The notes below the pieces were generated by a model. That model had not been told where the DNA came from and did no database searches. It saw only the letters and a list, made by a program, of their open reading frames with translations. DNA of 21,199 bases from Proteobacteria bacterium UBA6921 (lineage in GTDB: Bacteria; Pseudomonadota; Gammaproteobacteria; SG8-11): the NCBI GenBank assembly GCA_002450895.1, contig DKAR01000002.1, positions 1-21,199 of the forward strand, written 5' to 3'. Shown piece after piece: positions 15,008 through 21,199 of this stretch. The position numbers were made by a program, and so were the translations under genes. Positions within the stretch are counted from its first letter, which is position 1, and every line of letters starts with the position of its first letter.

Positions 15008-15696
15008 TGGATGCCGCCTTCCGCCGTCTCGGAATCGATCAACTGCTGAATCTGCTGTCGAAGAGCAGACACTTCTGCGCGCAATTCGGCGACCTCTTTC
15101 TCCAACTGGTCAATGCGACCGCCAGACTGCCCAGGTTCCGGCGTTGCGGCCGGCTCAGACGCGAAAGCCTCTGCACTGGGGACACCACTGAAAAGGTGGG
15201 CAACACGGGGCTCGCGACGACCCGGCTGCCGCGGCAGTTCGATCACGAACGGACCGTCATCACGTCCAGCCAGCCCCTTCAACACGGATTCGACATGCGA
15301 CGTATCAGTGAACTCGGCCATTCGGGACGCACGGGTTCGAAGTTCGCCGACAGTTTGCGGTCCACGCAAGAATAATTCTGCGAGCACTGCCTGTTCCTGC
15401 CGGGAAAAATTCATCGTCTGCGTAATGGGGTTATTCATCCGATGCGCAAATTTTCCTACGCGACTCCCCGCCGAGCTCTTTGCGGCAGCAAGATGATTTT
15501 TGATTAGCGAATCCAACGCAGCCTGAACTTCCTGATCGCTCAGACTCATCAAGGGATCGCGATTGGATTTCTGATTGCACGCATTCGTCAGCGCATTGAG
15601 GGACAACGGATAATACTCGGGTGTTGTCAGATCCTTTTCGATCAGACATCCCAGGACGCGCACTTCGACCGCGTTCAACTCGATCTTCATGGACAT
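15004..15696 (-). CDS. yceH: YceH family (DUF480) protein
   Basis: 230 residues. The N-terminal two thirds carry the DUF480 tandem winged-helix signature: ELNAVEVRVLGCLIEKDLTTP, YYPLSLNALTNACNQKSNRDP, and MNFSRQEQAVLAELFLRGPQTVGELRTRA, then PFVIELPRQPGRREPRVAHL. A linker leads into a coiled coil over about 193-225 (RIDQLEKEVAELRAEVSALR) that should drive dimerisation. The function is not established; the fold suggests DNA or protein binding. It lies ten bases after the NERD gene and overlaps ycgL by four bases, so the three are likely cotranscribed. Confidence 0.95.
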   Translation of the reverse strand: MSMKIELNAVEVRVLGCLIEKDLTTPEYYPLSLNALTNACNQKSNRDPLMSLSDQEVQAALDSLIKNHLAAAKSSAGSRVGKFAHRMNNPITQTMNFSRQEQAVLAELFLRGPQTVGELRTRASRMAEFTDTSHVESVLKGLAGRDDGPFVIELPRQPGRREPRVAHLFSGVPSAEAFASEPAATPEPGQSGGRIDQLEKEVAELRAEVSALRQQIQQLIDSETAEGGIQ

Positions 15697-15706
15697 GAAA
15701 ATCGCC

Positions 15707-16321
15707 CTAGTGATCTTTTGACTTGTTTAATTGGGGCGACTTGGAATCCACCGCCGTCACGATCAGCGCATCCCATGTCGTCTTTAGCACATCGGAGATG
15801 GACTTGTTATCAAACATGGGCGCAAGGTCCGCGGCCAGTGTTGTCATATGGGACACACCCTCAGGCATCCCCTTGGGAAACTGACTCGAATTTGAAAACA
15901 ACACTCGGCCAAACGCCGGCGAATCCTTCGTCAAAGCCTTAATTGACTGCACTCGCCAGGAGTTCTGGTGCAGCGGATTTTCGAATTTGTAACCGCGCCG
16001 ACGAACCATCTGAGTCCAATGATCGATATTCGCCGCGCCGAAGATGAACCCGTTGTAATCCTGCAGATCCATCACGAGAATCCCATCGGGCGTCAGGACG
16101 AGATAGTCGACAAAGACGAGGCCATCCATGCCATCGGGAAACGCGACGTCTTTTACAAAAGGTGCACCGCGTTCCTTGAAGATCTGAGCGATCCGACGCT
16201 GCTCTGCATCGCGTCGAAAGCGGCGTATCAATTCTGGAACTACCGCCAAAAGAACGAGCAGCGTGATACCGCCTGCCCACCACATCCAGTTTTCTTCCAG
16301 CCAGATTTGAAATTCAATCAT
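15707..16321 (-). CDS. Membrane-anchored NERD-domain protein
   Basis: 204 residues. One membrane helix near the N terminus (about 12-31, WMWWAGGITLLVLLAVVPEL) is followed by a basic stretch, which predicts a cytosolic remainder. The segment from about 45 to 160 fits the NERD (nuclease-related) fold: GLVFVDYLVLTPDGILVMDLQDYNGFIFGA then NPLHQN, the counterparts of the strand carrying the D-x(n)-E/Q-x-K core of the restriction-endonuclease-like fold. Here the usual E-x-K is replaced by D-L-Q-D, so catalytic activity is doubtful. The gene is 35 bases after thrC and ten bases before yceH on the same strand. A role in nucleic-acid handling is only an inference from the fold. Confidence 0.7.
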   Translation of the reverse strand: MIEFQIWLEENWMWWAGGITLLVLLAVVPELIRRFRRDAEQRRIAQIFKERGAPFVKDVAFPDGMDGLVFVDYLVLTPDGILVMDLQDYNGFIFGAANIDHWTQMVRRRGYKFENPLHQNSWRVQSIKALTKDSPAFGRVLFSNSSQFPKGMPEGVSHMTTLAADLAPMFDNKSISDVLKTTWDALIVTAVDSKSPQLNKSKDH

Positions 16322-16356
16322 GGATTTTTGTCGTAACCGTCAGGCGTGGTTTAAAT

Positions 16357-17433
16357 TCAAACGTGGCGGAGAATCGCTTCCTTCACCGACTTCAGGTTGG
16401 CCTCGACCGTTATCACAGACGAGGTGCTTTGCTTGATTGCCGTATCCGGATCTTTCAGGCCGTGTCCCGTCAACGTACAGACAATCTTGCTTCCTTCCGG
16501 AATTTTACCATTGGTGATATCTCGCATGGCGCCCGCGACCGACGTTGCGGAAGCAGGTTCGCAAAATATCCCTTCCTTCCCGGACAGCATTCGCTGCGCA
16601 GCCAGGATTTCTTCATCTGAACACTCGTCAAACCACCCTTTCGATTCGCGCTGTACTGCCCATGCTTTGTCCCAGGACTGTGGATGGCCAATTCGAATTG
16701 CCGTCGCGATTGTTTCCGGATTGTCCACCATTTTCCCGCGCAAAAACGGTGCGGCGCCGCTCGCCTGATACCCAACCATCGTCGGTCGGTTGTTGACGAT
16801 GCCGTGATCGTGAAATTCGCAGTAGCCCATCCAGTGCGCCGAAATATTCCCCGCGTTGCCAACCGGAATGCAGTGAAAATCCGGGGCTGTACCGAGCTCT
16901 TCGAGAATTTCGAAAGCCGCCGTCTTTTGACCTTGCAAGCGATACGGATTGATTGAGTTCACAATAGTTACCGGAGCTTCCTTTCCGACTTCTTTGACCA
17001 ACTCCATTCCGGCATCAAAGTTTCCTTTGATCTGGATGACTACAGCACCATGAATCATCGCCTGGGCCAACTTACCCATGGCGATTTTTCCATCGGGGAT
17101 CAGTACAAAAGCGGTAATTCCGGCACGCGCCGCGTACGCCGCAGCCGATGCAGACGTGTTCCCTGTTGACGCGCAGATAATCGCGCGGCTGCCCTCTTCG
17201 ACCGCTTTCGTGACGGCCATTGTCATTCCGCGATCCTTGAAAGACCCGGTTGGATTCAGCCCCTCAAATTTCACATAGATATCGACGTCTTTCTTGAGCA
17301 GGCGGGGAATGTTGTTCAGGCGGATCAGCGGCGTATTTCCTTCGCCCAAGCTGATCACACGGGTGTCGTCATGTACGGGCAAGCGATCGCGGTATTTATC
17401 GATCAGCCCGGTATAGCGCGGATGAAATGTCAT
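16357..17433 (-). CDS. thrC: Threonine synthase
   Basis: 358 residues, the short form rather than the 430-residue E. coli type. The PLP lysine is K66 in PTGSFKDRGM, with the STGNTSASAAAYAARAG phosphate/PLP motif after it and a GNAGNISAHWMGYCEF glycine-rich loop. The C-terminal CTLTGHGLKDPD fits the family. It converts O-phosphohomoserine to threonine in the cytosol. AGGAAAGGAC lies immediately before the ATG at 17433. It is 29 bases after hom, in the order alaC-hom-thrC. No homoserine kinase gene is in the window. Confidence 0.97.
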   Translation of the reverse strand: MTFHPRYTGLIDKYRDRLPVHDDTRVISLGEGNTPLIRLNNIPRLLKKDVDIYVKFEGLNPTGSFKDRGMTMAVTKAVEEGSRAIICASTGNTSASAAAYAARAGITAFVLIPDGKIAMGKLAQAMIHGAVVIQIKGNFDAGMELVKEVGKEAPVTIVNSINPYRLQGQKTAAFEILEELGTAPDFHCIPVGNAGNISAHWMGYCEFHDHGIVNNRPTMVGYQASGAAPFLRGKMVDNPETIATAIRIGHPQSWDKAWAVQRESKGWFDECSDEEILAAQRMLSGKEGIFCEPASATSVAGAMRDITNGKIPEGSKIVCTLTGHGLKDPDTAIKQSTSSVITVEANLKSVKEAILRHV

Positions 17434-17462
17434 GTCCTTTCCTCGAATAATTCCGGCCGCGA

Positions 17463-18773
17463 TCAGTTCGCGTTCAACGCTTCCATGCGAATTCGCATGA
17501 TCTCGCCGCTGATCGTTGGCAGTTTCTTGATGCGCTCCAGGGCGTCGTCCATATTTTGTTCCAGGACGCGATGTGTGAGCAGGATGATTGTAGCGACGCC
17601 ATCGGCTGTGCCCTTCTGCACGATGGCTTCGATGCTGATTTTAAGGTCACCCAATATGCGCGTAACGTCCGCAAGAACGCCCGGCCGATCCTGGGCACGT
17701 AGGCGCAAATAATACGCCGTCTTGACCTGCGCCATCGGCAGAATGGGAATATCCGAAAGCGCATCCGGCTGGAACGCGAGATGCGGAACGCGGTTTTCCG
17801 GGTCGGCGGTCATCATGCGAACAACGTCGACAAGATCGGCAACGACGGCGGATGCTGTCGGCTCCGCGCCGGCGCCGGGCCCGTAATACAGCGTGGGTCC
17901 CACGGCATCGCCCTTCACCAGCACTGCGTTCATAACGCCGTCAACATTGGCGATGAGACGTCGCGCAGGCACTAATGTCGGGTGAACGCGCAATTCGATG
18001 CCATTCGCTGCTCGGCGGGCAATTCCCAGTGACTTGATTCGATATCCAAGCTGCTCCGCGTAGCTGACATCCTCGCTGGTCAGATTCGTAATGCCCTCGG
18101 TGTAGGCCTTTGTAAACTGCAACGGAATTCCGAACGCGATGGCCGCCAGAATTGTGAGCTTGTGGGCCGCATCGATGCCTTCCACATCAAACGTCGGATC
18201 CGCCTCGGCGTAGCCAAGCGCCTGGGCTTCGGTCAGCACATCGGAAAACTCGCGCCCTTTGTCGCGCATTTCCGTGAGGATGAAATTGCTGGTCCCATTG
18301 ATGATGCCCGCGAGCCATTCGATGCGGTTACCAGCCAGGCCTTCGCGAATCGCCTTGATGATCGGAATGCCTCCGGCGACCGCCGCTTCAAACGCCACCA
18401 TCACGCCTTTCGCCTGGGCCTGGGCAAAAATCTCGTTTCCATGTTTTGCGATCAGCGCCTTGTTCGCCGTCACAACGTGTTTTCCGTTCGCGATCGCCTT
18501 TGTAACCAGCTCTCGCGCGATCGTGTCACCACCGATCAATTCAACGACAACGTCAATATCCGGATTGTTCACCACAGCAAACGGATCGGTGGTCAACGAA
18601 ATACCGGCCGTATCAACGATTCGCTGTTTCTTTAAATCTCGCGCGGCCGCCTGAGTCACGACAATTCCGCGCCCGGCACGACGCGAAATTTCTTCCGCAT
18701 TGCGTTTCAGTACGCGGATGGTTCCGCCACCGACCGTGCCCATCCCGAGCAATCCCACTCTTACCGGCTGCAT
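17463..18773 (-). CDS. hom: Homoserine dehydrogenase
   Basis: 436 residues, the stand-alone form with a C-terminal ACT domain. The NAD(P)-binding loop is GLLGMGTVGGGTIR (residues 7-20). The catalytic domain shows NKALIAKHG, GGIPIIKAIREGLAGNRI, GIINGTSNFIL and AEADPTFDVEGIDAAHKL. The ACT domain starts near residue 354 (YYLRLRAQDRPGVLADVTRIL), consistent with threonine feedback control. It reduces aspartate semialdehyde to homoserine. The start ATG overlaps the stop codon of alaC by one base (TAATG), a coupling arrangement. Confidence 0.98.
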   Translation of the reverse strand: MQPVRVGLLGMGTVGGGTIRVLKRNAEEISRRAGRGIVVTQAAARDLKKQRIVDTAGISLTTDPFAVVNNPDIDVVVELIGGDTIARELVTKAIANGKHVVTANKALIAKHGNEIFAQAQAKGVMVAFEAAVAGGIPIIKAIREGLAGNRIEWLAGIINGTSNFILTEMRDKGREFSDVLTEAQALGYAEADPTFDVEGIDAAHKLTILAAIAFGIPLQFTKAYTEGITNLTSEDVSYAEQLGYRIKSLGIARRAANGIELRVHPTLVPARRLIANVDGVMNAVLVKGDAVGPTLYYGPGAGAEPTASAVVADLVDVVRMMTADPENRVPHLAFQPDALSDIPILPMAQVKTAYYLRLRAQDRPGVLADVTRILGDLKISIEAIVQKGTADGVATIILLTHRVLEQNMDDALERIKKLPTISGEIMRIRMEALNAN

Positions 18774-19981
18774 TAACTCTCGCCTCCCTTTTTTGCGGCC
18801 TTGGCATCCCGCCTGAACATTTCCCGAATTCCCCGAATCGCCTGTCGCGTGCGGTGTTCATTTTCAATGAGCGCGAACCGGACGTGATCATCACCGTACT
18901 GCCCAAATCCAACACCGGGCGACACTGCAACCTTTGCCTCATCAAGCAGGCGTTTGGAAAATTCGAGTGACCCCAAATGCCGATACGGTTCCGGAATTGG
19001 CGCCCAGACAAACATCGATGCGCGCGGCTTCTCGACGAACCATCCCAGCGAGTTCAGCCCCTTGCACAGGACGTCCCGACGCTTCCGATACATTTCACAA
19101 ATCTCTTTCACGCATTCCTGCGGTCCCTCGAGCGCGGCAATCGCAGCAATCTGTATCGGCGTGAATGTGCCATAGTCCAAATACGATTTGATTCGACCCA
19201 GCGCGGCGACAAGGGTGGTATTGCCCACCATAAATCCGATGCGCCAACCGGGCATGTTGTAACTTTTCGACAAGGTGTAGAACTCAACAGCGACATCTTT
19301 TGCACCCGGAACCTGCAAGATCGACGGCGCAACATAGCCATCAAACACAATGTCGCAATAGGCCATGTCGTGAATAACCCAGATCTGGTGTTCGCGCGCG
19401 ATCGCGATGACTTTCTCGAAGAATTCGAGATTGACGCATTGTGTGGTCGGATTCCCCGGGAAATTCAACACCAGGAACTTCGGCTTCGGCCAGCTCTCGC
19501 GAATGGCCTTCTGCAGTTCGTCAAAAAAATCCACGCCTGGAACAAGCGGCACGTGGCGAATGTCCGCACCCGCAATCACAAAACCGTAGGGATGGATTGG
19601 ATAGGCAGGATTGGGAACCAACACGACATCGCCGGGACCCACGGTCGCGAGCGCAAGGTGCGCGAGCCCTTCCTTTGAGCCGATCGTGACAATCGCTTCC
19701 GTATCCATGTCGACGTCGACATTGAAGCGTTGCTTGTACCACTTGCAGATGGCGCGTCGAAGGCGCGGGATACCTTTAGATACGGAGTACCGATGCGTAT
19801 CTTCACGCCGTGCGGCCTCCACAAGCTTATCGACGATGTGCTTGGGTGTTGGCTGGTCCGGATTGCCCATGCCAAAGTCGATAATATCTTCGCCGCGAGC
19901 CCGAGCCTGTTTCTTCAGTTCGGTGACAATGGCGAAGACATAAGGCGGCAGCCGCCGAATCCGGGGAAATTCAGTGATCAA
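18773..19981 (-). CDS. alaC: Glutamate-pyruvate (alanine) aminotransferase
   Basis: 402 residues. It matches E. coli AlaC closely along its length: FPRIRRLPPYVFAIVTELKK, GEDIIDFGMGNPD, THRYSVSKGIPRLRRAI, TIGSKEGLAHLALATVGPGD, VPNPAYPIH and FALIENEHRTRQAIRGI. The PLP lysine is K239 in TLSKSYNMPGWRIGFMVG. It makes alanine from pyruvate and glutamate in the cytosol. The start is TTG at 19981, with GAGG about five bases before it; this recovers the conserved beginning of the family. The gene heads the alaC-hom-thrC run, probably driven by the promoter near 20036-20064. Confidence 0.96.
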   Translation of the reverse strand: MITEFPRIRRLPPYVFAIVTELKKQARARGEDIIDFGMGNPDQPTPKHIVDKLVEAARREDTHRYSVSKGIPRLRRAICKWYKQRFNVDVDMDTEAIVTIGSKEGLAHLALATVGPGDVVLVPNPAYPIHPYGFVIAGADIRHVPLVPGVDFFDELQKAIRESWPKPKFLVLNFPGNPTTQCVNLEFFEKVIAIAREHQIWVIHDMAYCDIVFDGYVAPSILQVPGAKDVAVEFYTLSKSYNMPGWRIGFMVGNTTLVAALGRIKSYLDYGTFTPIQIAAIAALEGPQECVKEICEMYRKRRDVLCKGLNSLGWFVEKPRASMFVWAPIPEPYRHLGSLEFSKRLLDEAKVAVSPGVGFGQYGDDHVRFALIENEHRTRQAIRGIREMFRRDAKAAKKGGES

Positions 19982-20035
19982 GTGTGCCTCGACAACGCGC
20001 GGAAAATCCGCGTTCCAACTTGTTAAAAGTTGCCT

Positions 20036-20064
20036 AAGTTACTGACAATAAACAACTGTGTCAA
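20036..20064 (-). promoter_or_regulatory. Promoter-like element of the alaC-hom-thrC operon
   Basis: On the minus strand a perfect TTGACA (20064-20059) is followed after 17 bases by TAACTT (20041-20036). The -35 hexamer lies within the inverted repeat at 20057-20080, so a protein bound there would compete with RNA polymerase. A leader of about 50 bases would precede the TTG start at 19981. Confidence 0.55.
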
Positions 20065-20080
20065 CGCTATGGTTGACACA
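20057..20080. promoter_or_regulatory. Perfect 9+9 bp inverted repeat, likely operator between alaC and the COG3737 gene
   Basis: TGTGTCAAC (20057-20065) and GTTGACACA (20072-20080) are exact reverse complements, six bases apart. Each arm contains a TTGACA reading outward, so a single dimeric repressor could cover -35 sites on both strands. A weak -10 (CACAGT, 20097-20102) is the best candidate on the plus strand. Confidence 0.55.
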
Positions 20081-20111
20081 CTGGCGTTTTAGCACGCACA
20101 GTTCGGCACTT

Positions 20112-20552
20112 ATGAAATTCAGCCTCGACAATGTGACCGCCGGCTACATGATCCGACGCTACGCGGATGGTGCCGTCACCGTGGCCTACCCGCCCGACCG
20201 CGCCGGTCCAAATGTCGTCGATATCGGGGGGCGAATCGAGCGCCCCCGTATGGTCGAGGAAGTCCTGAATTCGAGCTTTATTGTTTCGCACAACACACTG
20301 ATTCGCGACTGGGATCCGCAGTCGTTTGATGCATTGAACGACAGCCACTTTGCGCAACTGGCCGAACTTGGGGCGGAAATCGTCTTGCTCGGCACGGGAC
20401 CGCGAATGCGTTTCCCGGCCCCCGCGGCGATGCGAATTTTTGCGCAGCACCGCGTCGGGCTGGAGGTCATGGACAGCGGTGCGGCCTGCCGGACCTACGG
20501 GGTACTCGCGGCGGAAGGACGGAATATCGCAGCGGCGATTCTACTGGGATAG
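20112..20552 (+). CDS. Mth938-like (COG3737, NDUFAF3-like) protein
   Basis: 146 residues from the ATG at 20112. A GTG at 20058 would add 18 residues, but it starts inside the operator-like repeat and is not expected. The protein shows the family's core: a VDIGGRIERPRMVEEVLNSS-like stretch, then LAELGAEIVLLGTGPRMRFP and GLEVMDSGAACRTYGVLAAEGRNIAAAILL, which forms the G-T-G loop and the conserved A-x-R-T-Y/F-N-x-L-x-x-E-x-R type C terminus. Homologues include the mitochondrial complex I assembly factor NDUFAF3; the bacterial function is not settled. Soluble, cytosolic. It is divergent from alaC. Confidence 0.88.
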   Translation: MKFSLDNVTAGYMIRRYADGAVTVAYPPDRAGPNVVDIGGRIERPRMVEEVLNSSFIVSHNTLIRDWDPQSFDALNDSHFAQLAELGAEIVLLGTGPRMRFPAPAAMRIFAQHRVGLEVMDSGAACRTYGVLAAEGRNIAAAILLG

Positions 20553-20592
20553 GCCTGTTGAAGGCGGAAGATAAGATCAGAGGCGATTGAAA

Positions 20593-20636
20593 TTCTGACT
20601 GGAGCGGCACAAGGCCGCTCGACCAGCAAGTCAGAA
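20593..20636 (-). terminator. Nested hairpin after rpoS
   Basis: The outer arms TTCTGACT (20593-20600) and AGTCAGAA (20629-20636) and inner arms GAGCGGC (20602-20608) and GCCGCTC (20614-20620, loop of 5) are all perfect. The structure starts five bases past the rpoS stop codon. On the minus strand only TTT follows, so it may be a weak terminator or an RNA 3'-end protecting structure. It could also end the convergent COG3737 transcript. Confidence 0.55.
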
Positions 20637-20641
20637 AAATG

Positions 20642-21199
20642 TTACTTCAGCAGCACGTCGACGGAATACCCGTCACCTTCGAGAATTTCACGCAGGCGCT
20701 TCAGCGCTTCCATTTGGATCTGGCGCACACGTTCGCGCGTCACACCCAGCTCATTACCTACTTCCTCCAACGTCGCAACATCGCGGCCGTTCAAACCAAA
20801 ACGACGTTCAACCACCTCGCGCTGCTTGTCATTGAGTTGATTTAACCACTCTTCGATATTGGCGCGAATGTCGTCATCCTGAAGCAACGTGGCCGGATCG
20901 ACGTTCTGTTCATCGGGGATAGCATCGAGCAAGGATTTTTCCGTGTCCTTGATGACAGGAACATCGACGGATGTCACACGCTCGTTCAGTCCCAGCATGC
21001 GCTTGACGTCGTCAATCGGCTTGTCGAGCATTTCAGCAATTTCTTCGGCGCTCGGTTCGTGATCGAGCGTTTGCGCCAAATGACGGGCCGCACGCAGATA
21101 AATATTGATTTCTTTCACCACGTGAATCGGCAAGCGAATCGTGCGCGTCTGGTTCATCAACGCACGTTCAATCGTCTGGCGAATCCACCACGTGGCATA
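20642..21199 (-). CDS. rpoS: RNA polymerase sigma factor RpoS, C-terminal part (cut by window edge)
   Basis: The frame is open from the right edge and ends in TAA at 20642; 185 residues are present. It starts within region 2 (YATWWIRQTIERALMNQ, then TRTIRLPIHVVKEIN) and continues through region 3 and region 4, with the helix-turn-helix at TLEEVGNELGVTRERVRQIQ near the C terminus. The TRTIRLPIHVVKE and NERVTSVDVPV stretches and the DDDIRANIEEWL linker separate RpoS from RpoD. It directs RNA polymerase to stationary-phase and stress promoters. The internal TTG/ATG near 21160 are not starts, because the conserved frame reads through the edge. Confidence 0.97.
   Translation of the reverse strand, partial: YATWWIRQTIERALMNQTRTIRLPIHVVKEINIYLRAARHLAQTLDHEPSAEEIAEMLDKPIDDVKRMLGLNERVTSVDVPVIKDTEKSLLDAIPDEQNVDPATLLQDDDIRANIEEWLNQLNDKQREVVERRFGLNGRDVATLEEVGNELGVTRERVRQIQMEALKRLREILEGDGYSVDVLLK

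Overview
The window reads as a chromosomal segment of a proteobacterium, most likely a gammaproteobacterium outside the enteric group. The support is RpoS, YcgL, YceH and RimO homologues, a bacterial-type thiopurine methyltransferase, DUF3579 and DUF1631 proteins, and a COG3737-alaC-hom-thrC neighbourhood of the kind also seen in betaproteobacteria. Base composition looks even and moderately GC-rich. I see no insertion sequence, phage gene, CRISPR array, rRNA or tRNA. The taxon is an inference from gene content.

Layout. Positions 1-1848 (minus) hold the N-terminal half of purL, cut by the left edge. A large chemoreceptor gene (1938-3983, minus) precedes it. A plus-strand block follows: a secreted protein made of three FW (NBR1-like) domains (4226-5377) closed by a strong hairpin, then a translationally coupled pair, an ATP-grasp ligase and an AmrS-like radical SAM enzyme (5548-7946). 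Convergent to that pair are a PstS-like periplasmic binding protein and a PilZ protein (7938-9301, minus). Between pilZ and tpm lies an apparent free-standing plus-strand RNA gene with a promoter-like element, long-range pairing and an intrinsic terminator (about 9435-9595). Next come tpm (minus), a DUF3579 gene (plus), a two-CBS protein (minus, with a good promoter), rimO (plus) and a DUF1631 gene (plus).

From 14753 to 19981 six minus-strand genes run head to tail. In transcription order they are alaC, hom, thrC, a NERD-domain membrane protein, yceH and ycgL. A COG3737 (Mth938-like) gene is divergent from alaC. The gap between them carries a perfect 9+9 bp inverted repeat that contains a -35-like hexamer on each strand. 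The right edge cuts rpoS (minus), whose 3' end is followed by a nested hairpin.

How genes work together. alaC-hom-thrC covers alanine and threonine synthesis with tight spacing. The ATP-grasp and radical SAM pair looks like a two-enzyme modification or biosynthetic module of unknown substrate, and it is the best candidate for an undescribed system here. The orphan structured RNA at 9.4-9.6 kb and the triple-FW secreted protein are the next most interesting items. Most other genes are conserved housekeeping or conserved-unknown genes.
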